Shown: in pieces, positions 8,631-17,943 of the stretch
How the letters are laid out: each line of letters opens with the position of its first letter
Position numbering within the stretch: the stretch's first letter is position 1
NCBI GenBank assembly: GCA_946482635.1
Contig: CAMLSG010000002.1
Span: 1-64,000, forward strand
Origin: an uncultured Duganella sp.
Lineage (GTDB): Bacteria; Pseudomonadota; Gammaproteobacteria; Burkholderiales; Burkholderiaceae
Length of the DNA stretch: 64,000 bases
Reading direction: 5' to 3'
Translations under genes and position numbers: made by a program
Notes under the pieces: generated by a model
The model's database searches: none
What the model saw: the letters and a program-made list of their open reading frames with translations, nothing else
Told to the model about the DNA's origin: nothing

Positions 8631-9529
8631 CAGATTTTGCCGTCAGTAGATGGGTATTCGTTCCAGTGCAGTTTTTCGCGCAGGGTGTTGTAGTAGCTCC
8701 AGCCTTCCGGATGCAGGAAGGTGATGGTGTGCGGCGACAGGCGGATGTGGATCTGGTCGCCGTTGGCCAGGCTGGCGAAGGTCTGCATGTCAAAGTTCAC
8801 GGTGATGTCCTTGCCGCGCTTGATCTCGATCACGATCTCGCTGGAATCGGGCAGCACGATCGGGCGGTTGGACAGCGCGTGCGGTGCGATCGGCACCATG
8901 ACGATGCCGCCCAGCGTCGGGTGCAGCAGCGGGCCGCCGGCCGACAGCGCATAGGCGGTGGAGCCGGTCGGGGTCGAGATGATCAGGCCGTCCGAGCGCT
9001 GGTTGTACATGAACTGGTTGTCGACATCGACGCTCAGTTCCACCATGCCGGCGCCGGCGCCGCGCGAGACCACCACGTCGTTGACGGCGGTGCCGAAGAA
9101 GATCGCCTTCCCTTCGCGCATGACGCGGCCTTCGAGCAAGGTGCGGCGCTCGGCCTTGTGGGTGCCGCCGAGGATGCGGCCCAGCACCGGCAGCATGTCT
9201 TCCTGGCGGATGTCGGTCATGAAGCCGAGGCGGCCCTGGTTGATGCCGATCAGCGGGGTGTCGTAGGAAGCGAGCTGGCGAGCAATGCCCAGCATGGTGC
9301 CGTCGCCGCCCATCACCACCACGGCATCGGCGCGTTCGCCAATGCCCTGCACGCTCATTGAGGGGATATCCGAGATGGCGAGGTGCTCGGCCGTATCCGA
9401 CTCCAGCACCACGCTGTAACCGCCCTGCTTCAGGAAGTCCAGCACATCGCGCACCGGCTCTTCGATGCCGGTGGTGTTGGGGCGGACAACCAGGGCAATC
9501 GTGTTGTACATCGGATGCGTAACGGACAT
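8630..9529 (-). CDS. nadK: NAD kinase
   Basis: Phosphorylates NAD to NADP with ATP or polyphosphate. The 299-aa protein has the diagnostic GGDGT (74-78). It also has NQGRLGFMTD, the NDVVVSRG motif, and SDGLIISTPTGSTAYALSAGG, followed by PIAPHALSNRPIV. I chose the ATG at 9529 (MSVTHPMYNTIALVV) because the upstream extension is not NadK-like; the downstream Met in MYNTIAL is an alternative. The gene is coupled to recN. Divergently upstream, where related genomes often have hrcA, there is instead a VOC gene. Confidence 0.96.
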   Translation of the reverse strand: MSVTHPMYNTIALVVRPNTTGIEEPVRDVLDFLKQGGYSVVLESDTAEHLAISDIPSMSVQGIGERADAVVVMGGDGTMLGIARQLASYDTPLIGINQGRLGFMTDIRQEDMLPVLGRILGGTHKAERRTLLEGRVMREGKAIFFGTAVNDVVVSRGAGAGMVELSVDVDNQFMYNQRSDGLIISTPTGSTAYALSAGGPLLHPTLGGIVMVPIAPHALSNRPIVLPDSSEIVIEIKRGKDITVNFDMQTFASLANGDQIHIRLSPHTITFLHPEGWSYYNTLREKLHWNEYPSTDGKI

Positions 9530-9668
9530 ATCAATCTCGGTCAAAATATGGGGGTGGCAACACGCAGCAGAGTAACCCATAATGCTTGCTCATGCCATGC
9601 ATTGCGACGCTGGCCGATACGCTAATAAATACTGTATGTTTGCACAGTATATAACAAGGGAGACTGGA

Positions 9669-10046
9669 ATGGCAAAAGCATTGGGCATCGGCGGGATTTT
9701 CTTCAAATCCAAAGACCCGCAAGCGCTGATGGCCTGGTACCAGGCCTGCCTTGGCTTGCCGGATGAGGCCAAGGAGTATGCCTCCTTCGCGCCGGCCACC
9801 ATGCCAGCAAATGGCGCTACCGTATTCAGCCCGTTCAAGAGCACCACTTCCTACTTCGCCCCGTCCAAGCGCGAGTTCATGATCAATTTCATCGTGGATG
9901 ACCTGGATGGCGCGCTGAAACAGGTGGCCGATGGCGGCGGCACGCTGGTGGGCGATGTCCAGTCCTTCGACTACGGCCGCTTTGGCTGGTTCATCGATCC
10001 GGACGGGAATAAGGTCGAGCTGTGGCAGCCGACTGCTGCGGAGTGA
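9669..10046 (+). CDS. VOC family protein (glyoxalase-like)
   Basis: A 125-aa vicinal-oxygen-chelate protein. The start ATG at 9669 (MAKALGIGGIFFKSKDPQAL) follows AAGGGAGACTGGA. Visible family features are AWYQACLGLP near residues 20-30, MINFIVDDLDGALKQV, and the end GWFIDPDGNKVELWQP, where the final Glu is the usual metal ligand. Substrate unknown. It is divergent from nadK with about 140 bp between them. The sequence is only distantly like the VOC gene at 4756-5154. Confidence 0.9.
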   Translation: MAKALGIGGIFFKSKDPQALMAWYQACLGLPDEAKEYASFAPATMPANGATVFSPFKSTTSYFAPSKREFMINFIVDDLDGALKQVADGGGTLVGDVQSFDYGRFGWFIDPDGNKVELWQPTAAE

Positions 10047-10183
10047 GGTACTGACCGGGCGCGGTTGGCTTTCCCCACCTTAGCAGGACCGTGAGCAAGC
10101 GCAAACCTTCGGCAGAGTTTCATTTCCATCTGGCAAGATTGATGTAAAATTTAAATCATCGACGATTGCCGCCACCTGCCGCC

Positions 10184-10618
10184 ATGGATTCCGTATCAGA
10201 AGCACAATTCGAGCTTGACCAGTTGCGCCTCCAGGCCAAGCGTCAGCTGCTGGGGACTGTGCTGCTGGGCGTCATGGCGGGGCTGCTGGCGTTTGTCGGC
10301 CAGAGTGCGCTGGGGCAGGCGCGTCCCCTGCTGGAGGGCTCGTTCGGGTCTTGGCAATCGTTCTACACTTTCGTGCTGTGGGCTTTGGCGATTGCCTGGG
10401 TGGTGGCCCTGGCCCAGCAAGCCATCCACTTCCAGAACATCAGCGAGCGCTTCGAGTCGCAGCGCCGCCTGGATACTGTCTACGCCGAGCGCGCCGCCAA
10501 GGCACAAGCCGCCGAAGAAGACCGCCAGCGCCAGCGCGCCGAGACCGAAGCCCGCCAGGCAGCCGAGCGCATCAAACGCCAGAACAAAAATGCCCGCAGC
10601 ACTAAGTTCGACTACTGA
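10184..10618 (+). CDS. Hypothetical membrane protein with coiled-coil tail
   Basis: About 144 aa from the ATG at 10184 (MDSVSEAQFELDQL); a TTG 18 bp upstream could extend it. Two membrane segments are seen (about 22-42 and 62-82). A long charged, Ala/Arg/Gln/Glu-rich helix (about 95-135, ERAAKAQAAEEDRQRQRA) follows and probably forms a cytoplasmic coiled coil. It is followed after 6 bp by another small membrane protein on the same strand, so the pair likely acts or is expressed together. No function recognised. Confidence 0.7.
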   Translation: MDSVSEAQFELDQLRLQAKRQLLGTVLLGVMAGLLAFVGQSALGQARPLLEGSFGSWQSFYTFVLWALAIAWVVALAQQAIHFQNISERFESQRRLDTVYAERAAKAQAAEEDRQRQRAETEARQAAERIKRQNKNARSTKFDY

Positions 10619-10624
10619 TCGCAA

Positions 10625-10951
10625 GTGGACAAGATCGTCAACAAACTGATTGTGCCTGCAGCAGCGCTTCTGCTGCTTCTCATTCTTTTTTCGCTCAACT
10701 ATGCGCTGATTCTGGCGGCCGTGACTTTCGCGGTGGGGCTGGCGATTGCCGGTCCTGCACACTGGTTCAAGTGGACCATCACTTTCCTGGCAGCCAGCAC
10801 ACTGCTCGGCGCAATCGCAGGATATTTTTTTCGGCAGGTTCCGGACGGAGTCGTGGGCGGCTTGATCATGTGTGCCCTCATGCCGCTCGTGCCCGCTTTC
10901 CTGCTCTGGCTGGCTCACCTGATTAACGCCCGTTCCAACAAAGCTCGCTAA
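10625..10951 (+). CDS. Hypothetical small multi-pass membrane protein
   Basis: A 108-aa protein with a GTG start at 10625 (MDKIVNKLIVPAAALLLL). Four hydrophobic segments are visible (about 10-25, 27-43, 50-68 and 76-100), with short loops and a basic C-terminus (INARSNKAR). No family recognised. It starts 6 bp after the previous membrane-protein gene and ends 18 bp before an alpha/beta-hydrolase gene, so the three probably form one unit. Confidence 0.65.
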   Translation: MDKIVNKLIVPAAALLLLLILFSLNYALILAAVTFAVGLAIAGPAHWFKWTITFLAASTLLGAIAGYFFRQVPDGVVGGLIMCALMPLVPAFLLWLAHLINARSNKAR

Positions 10952-10969
10952 CGCCGGCAAGCTGCGCGC

Positions 10970-11662
10970 ATGCAGGACTCAACCCTTTCGAGACCTACCC
11001 TCATCCTTCTTCCCGGAATGGATGGCACCGGCGAATTGTTTGCGCCCTTCGTCGCAGCGCTTGGGGCCGGGTTTGAGGTGCGAACGGTGCGCTATCCCGG
11101 CGACCACTGTGGCGGCTATCGAGAGCTGGAAGAAATCGCGCGGCAGGCAATCCCGGCCGACCGACCATACATCCTGCTGGGCGAATCCTTCTCGGGGCCG
11201 ATTGCGATTTCGATCGCTGCATCGGCGCCAGGTCAGTTGCGGGGGCTGGTGCTGTGCTGCACATTTGCGCGCAATCCAAGGCCAGCACTGGCGGCGCTGA
11301 AGCCCTTCATCGGCGCGCTGCCGTTCAAAGCGTTGCCAGCGAGCTGGCTGGTGGATGCGTCGATGCGCAAGGCCTTCAAACAAGCGCTGGATCACGTAAC
11401 GACGCCAGCACTGCGTGCACGGATGCGCGCAGTGCTGGCCGTCGATGTCAGCGACCGGCTGGCGGCATGTGGTGTGCCTATCCTTTATTTGCGTGCGAAG
11501 CGCGACCGGCTGGTGCCGCGAACAGCGGCGGAACTGGTCGCAAAAACCAAGCCGTCAACCAAGGTGGCCGAACTCGACGCGCCGCACTTTCTCCTGCAAA
11601 CGGTACCTGCGCAGGCCGCGCGCGAAATCGCTGCCTTTGTCCGGCTTAATGTGCGGACATAA
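10970..11662 (+). CDS. Alpha/beta-fold hydrolase
   Basis: A 230-aa serine hydrolase. The oxyanion region LLPGMDGTG is near 13-21 and the nucleophile elbow is GESFSG (S73). The acid is D179 in RAKRDRLVP, and the likely catalytic histidine is H206 in DAPHFLLQ. There is no signal peptide and the lid is short. This arrangement suits an esterase or thioesterase, but the substrate is unknown. The 3' end overlaps the end of the convergent DUF3667 gene by 17 bp. Confidence 0.85.
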   Translation: MQDSTLSRPTLILLPGMDGTGELFAPFVAALGAGFEVRTVRYPGDHCGGYRELEEIARQAIPADRPYILLGESFSGPIAISIAASAPGQLRGLVLCCTFARNPRPALAALKPFIGALPFKALPASWLVDASMRKAFKQALDHVTTPALRARMRAVLAVDVSDRLAACGVPILYLRAKRDRLVPRTAAELVAKTKPSTKVAELDAPHFLLQTVPAQAAREIAAFVRLNVRT

Positions 11663-12527
11663 TCCCCAGTCCCATCACGCCCATAATTGCGATCACCAGT
11701 GATATCCCGTGCAGCACGCCAAGCAGTGCCCAGCGCCAGAACGTGCCCCACTTGCCCTTTTGATAGACGCGTTGCATGGCCCACGGCAGGTAGCCAGCGA
11801 CCCAGCAGAACGCTACAAACTTCAGGAAGCCATCGGGCAGGAAAATGAACACGCCGAGCATGACGAACGCAAATGCATTGGTGTGCAGCGCGAACAGCAT
11901 ATGCTCGCCATACTTCTTGCCGGTGCCGAGATACAGCACCTTCATCCATAGCGCAAAGATTGGCATCAGCAGGAAGATCGCGTACGGCGCGTACTTGTAA
12001 AAGCCCGCTTGCATCACAGCGCTCTTCTGGCGGTCGTCCATCTTCTCGAAGCGGTCGACGGCGTGGTAAATGCCCGGGTATTTCTGCTGCAGCGCCCGTT
12101 CCAGCTTATCGTTCACGATCGGCGGATGATCTTCCTGGTTCGCCTTCACTTCGGCCATGGCGCGTTCGGCCTGCTGCCTGACGGCCGGCGGCGTCGGACG
12201 CGGATCGACCGTCGCCACGTCGGCATCGCTGAACTTCAATACAGCGAAAAAGATGATGCTCAGCGAGAGGTAGAGCCGCAGCGGCTCGACGTAGCGCTTG
12301 CGGCGTCCCGCCAGGTACTCGGTGGTCAGCAGGCCGGGACGGAACAGCAGGCGCGAGATCGTGCCCCACAGGCGCCCTTCCAGCGCAACGTAGTGGCCAA
12401 TGAACTCGTGCATGAACTCACTGAAGCTGGGTGCGTGCAGGTGGGTCTCCTGTCCGCACATATGGCAGAAGTTCCCGGAAGTGGTGGCGCCGCAATTGCG
12501 GCAAGTATTGTCGGTGGCGATATCCAT
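11646..12527 (-). CDS. DUF3667 family zinc-ribbon membrane protein
   Basis: A 293-aa protein. The N-terminus has two CxxC knuckles (CRNCGATTSGNFCHMCGQ, about 9-26) forming a zinc ribbon. A helical segment with the family pattern LEGRLWGTISRLLFRPGLLTTEYLAGRRKRYVEPLRLYL... follows (positions about 48-90), then about five membrane segments. DUF3667 proteins have no assigned role. It stands alone on its strand, convergent with the hydrolase and divergent from the 85-aa gene at 12617. Confidence 0.88.
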   Translation of the reverse strand: MDIATDNTCRNCGATTSGNFCHMCGQETHLHAPSFSEFMHEFIGHYVALEGRLWGTISRLLFRPGLLTTEYLAGRRKRYVEPLRLYLSLSIIFFAVLKFSDADVATVDPRPTPPAVRQQAERAMAEVKANQEDHPPIVNDKLERALQQKYPGIYHAVDRFEKMDDRQKSAVMQAGFYKYAPYAIFLLMPIFALWMKVLYLGTGKKYGEHMLFALHTNAFAFVMLGVFIFLPDGFLKFVAFCWVAGYLPWAMQRVYQKGKWGTFWRWALLGVLHGISLVIAIMGVMGLGIMSAH

Positions 12528-12616
12528 ATTGCAATGCTACCGGTGGAATTGCTTCTATTCAAGCTGGCGACCATCGCCCCTCGCCTTCGCTACCATGAAT
12601 TGAGGAGGACCACACC

Positions 12617-12874
12617 ATGGAACCGAACAGCAAGGACCGCAAGGTCAATACGCAGGCGCCCGTGGACCGCAGCGGCGGCAAGCGCCTGCCGCACGAGCGC
12701 GACGAGTCGCCGCAGGGCGAAACGCAGCAAAAGACGCGCAGCGTGATCCGCCAGGCCGCCGAGGACATCGAGCAGGGCCTGGTCGACACCGACCTGCACG
12801 GCAAGCCGGGCCTGCAAAAGCCGCAAGGCAACGAATCGAAAGCCAATCCCCTGCCCGGCACCAAACGCGATTGA
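12617..12874 (+). CDS. Small hydrophilic hypothetical protein (85 aa)
   Basis: Very polar and low in hydrophobics, probably disordered ([20 protein letters not shown] at the start, [16 protein letters not shown] at the end), with one likely helix ([16 protein letters not shown]). The ATG is preceded by GAGGAGG at about 10 nt, a strong ribosome site, which supports a real gene. It is followed after 8 bp by the sugar dehydrogenase-like gene. Function unknown. Confidence 0.72.
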   Translation: MEPNSKDRKVNTQAPVDRSGGKRLPHERDESPQGETQQKTRSVIRQAAEDIEQGLVDTDLHGKPGLQKPQGNESKANPLPGTKRD

Positions 12875-12882
12875 GGCCTACT

Positions 12883-14199
12883 ATGCGAACCGCCATCCTT
12901 TCCCTTGCCGCTTGCATTGCCGCCGGCGCCGCGCTGGCGCAATATGCACTGGCGCAGAGCTACCCGCCGGGCTGGGGCCCGAATCCCAGCCTGCCGGAGC
13001 CGAACAAGAAACTGATCCCGACTGTCAACGTGGCGCCGGTCGAGCGCTGGAAGGGCGACGACAAGCCCGTGCCGGCCGCCGGCTTCAGCGTCAGCGCCTA
13101 TGCGCGCGACCTCGACCACCCGCGCTGGCTGTACGTGCTGCCGAACGGCGACGTGCTGGTCGCCGAGACGGCCGCACCGCCCAAGCCGGAAGACGGCAAG
13201 GGCATCAAGGGCGCGATCATGAAGCACGAGATGAAGAAGGCCGGTTCGGTCACGCCATCGGCCAACCGCATTACGCTGCTGCGCGATCTCGATGAGCGCG
13301 GCCTGGCCAAGACGCGCAACACCTTCATCAAGGACCTCAACTCGCCGTTCGGCATGGTGCTGGTCGATAAGGACCTGTACGTCGCCAACACCGATGCGGT
13401 GGTGCGCTACCCCTACACCGAGGGTGCGACCTCGATCAGCGCCGCCGGCATCAAGGTGCTCGACCTGCCGGCCGGCCCGCTCAACCACCACTGGACCAAG
13501 AACATCACGGCCAGCCCGGACGGCCGCTTCCTGTACGTCACCGTCGGGTCGAACAGCAACGTCGCCGAGAACGGCATGGACAAGGAAGAAGGCCGCGCCG
13601 CGATCTGGGAATACGAGCGTGCCAGCGGCAAATCGCGCCTGTTCGCAACCGGCCTGCGCAACGCCAACGGCATGGCATGGGAGCCCAGGAGCAAGGCGCT
13701 GTGGACCGTGGTGAACGAGCGCGATGAACTGGGCGAGGACTTGGTGCCGGACTACCTGACGTCGGTGAAGGACGGCGGGTTCTACGGCTGGCCCTACAGC
13801 TATTACGGCCAGCGCGTCGACACGCGCGTCAAGGAGCCGCGCCCGGACCTGGTGGCGAAAGCCATCATGCCGGACTACGCGCTTGGCGGGCACACGGCAT
13901 CGCTCGGCCTCGCCTTCTATGACGCCAAGCTATTCCCGGCCAGCTGGCAGGGCGGCGCCTTTATCGGCCAGCACGGCTCGTGGAACCGCAAGCAATTCAG
14001 CGGCTACAAGGTGGCTTTCGTGCCGTTTGCCGAGGGGCGTCCTTCCGGGCCGCCGGTGGACTTCCTGTCCGGCTTCCTGACGCGCGACGGCAAGGCCAAG
14101 GGCCGCCCGGTCGGCGTGGCGGTGGACAAGGCGGGCGCCCTGCTGGTGGCCGACGACGTGGGCAATGTGGTGTGGCGTGTGACGCCGGCGGCGCGCTGA
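12883..14199 (+). CDS. Exported PQQ-type sugar (sorbosone) dehydrogenase-like beta-propeller protein
   Basis: A 438-aa protein starting [19 protein letters not shown] (signal peptide, cleaved near 20-25), so periplasmic. The rest is a six-bladed propeller with blade motifs [80 protein letters not shown] and [11 protein letters not shown], and ends [14 protein letters not shown]. These are typical of the soluble glucose/sorbosone dehydrogenase family, which oxidises aldoses with PQQ. No PQQ synthesis genes are seen nearby, so cofactor and substrate are inferred. Confidence 0.87.
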   Translation: MRTAILSLAACIAAGAALAQYALAQSYPPGWGPNPSLPEPNKKLIPTVNVAPVERWKGDDKPVPAAGFSVSAYARDLDHPRWLYVLPNGDVLVAETAAPPKPEDGKGIKGAIMKHEMKKAGSVTPSANRITLLRDLDERGLAKTRNTFIKDLNSPFGMVLVDKDLYVANTDAVVRYPYTEGATSISAAGIKVLDLPAGPLNHHWTKNITASPDGRFLYVTVGSNSNVAENGMDKEEGRAAIWEYERASGKSRLFATGLRNANGMAWEPRSKALWTVVNERDELGEDLVPDYLTSVKDGGFYGWPYSYYGQRVDTRVKEPRPDLVAKAIMPDYALGGHTASLGLAFYDAKLFPASWQGGAFIGQHGSWNRKQFSGYKVAFVPFAEGRPSGPPVDFLSGFLTRDGKAKGRPVGVAVDKAGALLVADDVGNVVWRVTPAAR

Positions 14200-14211
14200 T
14201 ACAATAAACCC

Positions 14212-14622
14212 ATGCGTATCCTACACACGATGCTGCGGGTTGGTGACCTGCAGCGATCCATCGACTTCTACACCAAGGTGCTGGGCATGAAACTCTTGCG
14301 CACCAGCGACAATCCCGAATACAAGTACACGCTGGCCTTCCTCGGCTACGGGCATAACCCGGAGCACGCGGAGCTGGAGCTGACCTACAACTACGGCGTT
14401 GAAAAATACGATATGGGCAATGCCTACGGCCATATCGCGATTTCCGCGACCGACATCGTGGCAGCGTGCGAGGCGGTGCGCACCAATGGCGGCAACGTCA
14501 CGCGCGAGCCGGGCCCGGTCAAGGGCGGCACCACGGTGATCGCTTTCGTCACCGATCCGGATGGCTACAAGATTGAACTGATCGAGCGCAGCTTCGACGG
14601 CCAGGGCGGCGGCCTGCGCTGA
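14212..14622 (+). CDS. gloA: Lactoylglutathione lyase (glyoxalase I)
   Basis: Converts the hemithioacetal of methylglyoxal and glutathione into S-lactoylglutathione. The 136-aa protein matches GloA closely ([50 protein letters not shown]). All four metal ligands are visible: H5, E56, H74 and E122. Length is normal. It starts 12 bp after the sugar dehydrogenase-like gene, so it may be co-transcribed. A strong GC hairpin follows the stop. Confidence 0.96.
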   Translation: MRILHTMLRVGDLQRSIDFYTKVLGMKLLRTSDNPEYKYTLAFLGYGHNPEHAELELTYNYGVEKYDMGNAYGHIAISATDIVAACEAVRTNGGNVTREPGPVKGGTTVIAFVTDPDGYKIELIERSFDGQGGGLR

Positions 14623-14630
14623 GGAGATCC

Positions 14631-14658
14631 GCCGCGGCGCCTTCAGCGGCGCCGCGGC
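14631..14658. terminator. GC-rich hairpin between convergent gloA and tolC
   Basis: Arms GCCGCGGCGCC (14631-14641) and GGCGCCGCGGC (14648-14658) are perfectly complementary around a 6-nt loop. They lie between two convergent stop codons. No T-tract is present, so it may act as a bidirectional stabiliser or a factor-assisted stop rather than a classic terminator. Confidence 0.6.
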
Positions 14659-14669
14659 AGCATTGATGC

Positions 14670-15977
14670 TTAGTGCTGCAGCAGGGCGTTGATCGGCTCC
14701 AGGTCTTCTTCCTTGAGCGAACCAGCCGCCGACTTCAGGCGCAGGCCATTCATGATGGTGTCGTAGCGCGCCTTCGACAGGTCCTTCTGCGTGGTGTACA
14801 ACTGGCGCTGTGCATTCAGCACGTCGATGTTGATGCGCACGCCCACCTGGTAACCCAGCTTGTTCGATTCCAGCGCGGACTTGGACGACACTTCCGCCGC
14901 TTCCAGCGCCTTGACCTGGGCCAGGCCGCTGTTCACGCCGAGGAAAGCCTGGCGCGCGGTCTGCGCAGCCTGGCGGCGCGAGGCTTCCAGGTCGTTGCGG
15001 GCCTTGTCTTCCAGGGCGATCGATTCGCGCACCTTGCTGGTCACGGCGAAGCCGTTGAAGATCGGGATATTCCAGCTCACGCCGATGGCGTTGTTGTTGC
15101 CCAGGGAAGCGCCGCTCACCGAATTGCGGGTCTTCTGCGCAACCAGGTCCAGCGTCGGCATGTGGCCGGCGCGCTGCTTGCTGATTTCGCGCTTGGCAAT
15201 TTCCACATTCAGCTTGGCGCCGGTCACGCCGTAGTTCTGTTCTTCTGCCGCCGACACCCAAGGCTCCAGCGTTGCCGGCTGCGGGCTGGCGATGGTGACG
15301 CCGGTGCGCAGCGGCGCCAGCGCGCCCGGCGCCTGGCCGATCACCTGCTGCAGCGCGGTGCGCTTCACTTCCAGGTCGTTCTGCGCGGCGAATTCCTGCG
15401 CCACCACGAGGTCGTACGCCGCTTGCGCTTCATGCGTGTCGGTGATGGTCTGGGTGCCCACCTCGAAATTGCGCTTGGCCGATGCCAGCTGCTCGGTGGT
15501 GGCTGCCTTCTGCGCCTGGGTCGCGGTCAGGTTGTCCTGCGCGGTCAGCACGTCGAAGTAGGCCTGCGACACGCGCAGGATCACGTCTTGCTGCGCTTGT
15601 GCAAACACGGCTTCCGCGGCGGCGGCGGACAGCTTGCTCTGCTGGTAGTTTTCCCAGTTGGCCCAGCGGAACAGGGGCTGGGTCAATTGCAGCTGCATCG
15701 TGTGGCTGTAGTTTTCCGTGTCGCCCGAGATGCCTTTGAGGCGGTCGGTCTGGTCACCGTCGTTTTTCAGGGCGGTGCCGCTGAGGCCTATGGTTGGAAG
15801 CAATTGCGAACGTCCCTGCACCGTGCGTTCCTGGCCAGCCGCCAGTGCGGCGCGGGCGCTGGCATACGTGGCGTCGTTGGCGAGCGCCTGTTTATACACC
15901 TGGACCAGGTCGGCCGCCTGGGCATTCAGCGAGAACAGGGCGCTGGATACCAGCACGGCGAGGAGGGGTTTCTGCAT
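14670..15977 (-). CDS. tolC: TolC family outer membrane protein
   Basis: Trimeric outer-membrane channel of type I secretion and RND efflux systems. The chosen start at 15977 (MQKPLLAVLVSSALFSLNAQA, a clear signal peptide) has GGAG 6 nt upstream; an in-frame ATG 6 bp earlier touches the ribosome site. The 435-aa protein shows the two OEP repeats, each with long coiled-coil helices (about 40-220 and 230-420). It has SQAYFDVLTAQDNL in repeat 1 and LGYQVGVRINIDVLNAQRQLY in repeat 2, matching TolC. It lies downstream of the rhodanese and methyltransferase genes in one operon. Confidence 0.92.
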   Translation of the reverse strand: MQKPLLAVLVSSALFSLNAQAADLVQVYKQALANDATYASARAALAAGQERTVQGRSQLLPTIGLSGTALKNDGDQTDRLKGISGDTENYSHTMQLQLTQPLFRWANWENYQQSKLSAAAAEAVFAQAQQDVILRVSQAYFDVLTAQDNLTATQAQKAATTEQLASAKRNFEVGTQTITDTHEAQAAYDLVVAQEFAAQNDLEVKRTALQQVIGQAPGALAPLRTGVTIASPQPATLEPWVSAAEEQNYGVTGAKLNVEIAKREISKQRAGHMPTLDLVAQKTRNSVSGASLGNNNAIGVSWNIPIFNGFAVTSKVRESIALEDKARNDLEASRRQAAQTARQAFLGVNSGLAQVKALEAAEVSSKSALESNKLGYQVGVRINIDVLNAQRQLYTTQKDLSKARYDTIMNGLRLKSAAGSLKEEDLEPINALLQH

Positions 15978-16020
15978 TTGCATCTCCGTTGGAGTCGTCA
16001 AAAAGGATTAGTTTTCGTGC

Positions 16021-16344
16021 CTAGTACTGCGGCATTGAGCTGTCTACCTGCACAGCCCAGGCGTGAATCCCGCCTGTCAGATTGCTTACCTTGCTGAAAC
16101 CGTGATGCTCGAGGAAGGCTGCCACCTTGAGGCTGCGCGCCCCGTGGTGGCAGATGCAGACAATCTCTGCATCCTCGTCGAGATCGTCGATGCGGGCCGG
16201 GATGGTCTGCATCGGCATCAGGGCCGAGCCTGCGATATGGCAGGTCTCGAATTCCCAGTTCTCGCGCACGTCCAGCAGGAAAGGCTTGGCGCGGCTCTCG
16301 TCATTGAGCCAGCCTGCCAGTTCCGGTGCGGTCAAGTGCTGCAT
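16021..16344 (-). CDS. Rhodanese-like sulfurtransferase
   Basis: A 107-aa single rhodanese domain, probably cytoplasmic. The active loop is CHHGARS with the catalytic cysteine at C65. Family motifs LLDVRENWEFETCHIAGS (23-40) and LTGGIHAWA (near 89-97) are present. Single-domain rhodaneses of the GlpE type transfer sulfane sulfur; the acceptor is unknown. It sits between the methyltransferase gene (10 bp gap) and tolC (43 bp gap). The same three-gene order is familiar from other Oxalobacteraceae. Confidence 0.92.
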   Translation of the reverse strand: MQHLTAPELAGWLNDESRAKPFLLDVRENWEFETCHIAGSALMPMQTIPARIDDLDEDAEIVCICHHGARSLKVAAFLEHHGFSKVSNLTGGIHAWAVQVDSSMPQY

Positions 16345-16354
16345 TGGCGTTCCC

Positions 16355-17008
16355 TCAGAAAGTGAACGCCGAAGGTTTCACCGCCAGGTCGAGCGGCTTG
16401 ACATCGGTCTCAAACAGTTTGACGGTGTCATAGCCGTGGTCGCCGGTGCGGGTAATGCGGTGCGCGGACATCACTGGCGAATCGCCGATGATGGCCACGA
16501 TGCGGCCGCCTACCTTCACTTGCTGCAGCACTGCTTCAGGCAGTACCGGCAGCGAGCCGGAGAACACGATCACGTCGAACGGTGCGCCGTTGGCCCAGCC
16601 CTGGGCGCCATTGCCCAGTTCCACGGTCACGTTGGCGATGCCGTTCGCCGCCAGGTTCTTTTCCGCCAGCGCCTTCATTTCAGGGGCGATCTCGACGGCG
16701 GTAACGTGGCGTGCACGGTGCGCCAGCAGCGCGGCCAGGTAGCCGGTGCCCGCGCCGACCAGCAGCACGTTTTCATGTTTCTTGATTTGCGCGTCTTGCA
16801 CGATGCGTGCTTCCAGCTTCGGGGTCAGCATTTGCTCGCCGCCCGCCAGTGGAATGAAAGTGTCGACAAAAGCCAGGTTCTTGTAGGCTTCTGGCACGAA
16901 ATTCTCGCGTTTTACGACCAGCAAGAGATCGAGGATGTCCGTATCCAGCACATCCCAAGGGCGGATTTGCTGTTCGATCATATTGAAACGGGCTTGTTCG
17001 ATATTCAT
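16355..17008 (-). CDS. Protein-L-isoaspartate O-methyltransferase family protein
   Basis: A 217-aa SAM-dependent methyltransferase of the PCMT fold. The start at 17008 (MNIEQARFNMIEQQIRPWDV) is the usual one for this group. Motif I is VLLVGAGTGYLAALLA (about 81-96), with VTAVEIAPEM and FDVIVFSGSLP following. The second-cysteine or HP-type signature of true Pcm enzymes is not obvious, and this clade next to rhodanese and tolC is often annotated as Pcm-like. Repair of isoaspartate is therefore uncertain. First gene of the tolC operon. Confidence 0.88.
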   Translation of the reverse strand: MNIEQARFNMIEQQIRPWDVLDTDILDLLLVVKRENFVPEAYKNLAFVDTFIPLAGGEQMLTPKLEARIVQDAQIKKHENVLLVGAGTGYLAALLAHRARHVTAVEIAPEMKALAEKNLAANGIANVTVELGNGAQGWANGAPFDVIVFSGSLPVLPEAVLQQVKVGGRIVAIIGDSPVMSAHRITRTGDHGYDTVKLFETDVKPLDLAVKPSAFTF

Positions 17009-17151
17009 CTTTGTTGACTCGGTGAGGGATAAATAATCCGTCATTTTATCGTTTGTCTGGTCAGGTGGGCATATTAACGATTAAGACAACGGATCGCGGG
17101 AAATTGCGACAGTCTGCAGATTTGGGGGGGTGAACGACCGAAATCGGCAAT

Positions 17152-17802
17152 TTAAGCTGGTTTTTGCGGGGCCAGTCCCAGCTGCACCAGGCCGAGGAAG
17201 GTGTCCATGAAAGCGTCGGCGTCGATGCCCTCGTGGGTTTCGCAGGGGAAGAAACTGTGCTTCCACATCATCAGCGTCATCACCGGGGCGACCAGGACGT
17301 TGGTCATCATGACCGGGTCGAGCGGCCGGAATTCGCCGCGTGCCACGCCGCGTTCCAGAATGCGCGTCAGCAGCGCGCTGCCGCGTTCGATGACTTCTTC
17401 GTTATAGAACAGGGCCAGTTCGGGGAAATTGCCCGATTCGGCCATCATCAGCTTGGCCAGGCCGGCGGCCTTGGTGGCGCCGACCTTGGTCCACCAGGTG
17501 CGCAGCATCTGGCGCAGCAGCTCGTCGCTCGGCATGTCGCGGGCGGCGGCGGCATCGGTTTCGGCCTGGCCGATGGTCTGCACGATGGTGTCGCGCACCA
17601 CCGCCTTGAACAGTTCCTGCTTGTTCTCGAAATACAGGTAGAGCGTGCCCTTGGAGACGCCGGCGGCGCGCGCCACGTCTTCCAGGCGGGTGGCGGCAAA
17701 GCCGCGATCGACGAACAGCTCCAGTGCGGCGGCCAGCAATTCCTGCGGACGCGCATCCTTGCGCCGTTCCCAGCGGGGCTTGGTATCAGTCGGGTCTTGC
17801 AT
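17152..17802 (-). CDS. TetR/AcrR family transcriptional regulator
   Basis: A 216-aa repressor. The N-terminal helix-turn-helix (about 20-65) contains LLAAALELFVDRGFAATRLEDVA and GVSKGTLYLYFENKQELFKAVV, the TetR signature. The C-terminal ligand domain is mostly helical with a TetR_C-type pattern (MMAESGNFPELALFYNEEV). It precedes the methyltransferase-rhodanese-tolC operon by about 140 bp on the same strand, so it may control tolC and efflux. A 22-bp near-perfect palindrome 20 bp upstream of the start is a likely autoregulatory operator. Confidence 0.92.
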   Translation of the reverse strand: MQDPTDTKPRWERRKDARPQELLAAALELFVDRGFAATRLEDVARAAGVSKGTLYLYFENKQELFKAVVRDTIVQTIGQAETDAAAARDMPSDELLRQMLRTWWTKVGATKAAGLAKLMMAESGNFPELALFYNEEVIERGSALLTRILERGVARGEFRPLDPVMMTNVLVAPVMTLMMWKHSFFPCETHEGIDADAFMDTFLGLVQLGLAPQKPA

Positions 17803-17821
17803 ACTTAAAGTTGCGTTTCAG

Positions 17822-17843
17822 TAACTTACTCATGAGTCAGTTA
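17822..17843. promoter_or_regulatory. Palindromic operator upstream of the tetR-type gene
   Basis: Half-sites TAACTTACTCA (17822-17832) and TGAGTCAGTTA (17833-17843) are inverted copies with one mismatched pair. The 22-bp length and placement 20 bp before the regulator's start codon fit a TetR-type operator. Confidence 0.7.
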
Positions 17844-17943
17844 TCTTAGTTCCCGCGCCCGCCGGCGTCAAGTTTCAGGTCTTGACTTGGATTCGTAGCG
17901 GCGTAATAGTGAATGCGAACCCAACTCCGCTCGACCCAGGATC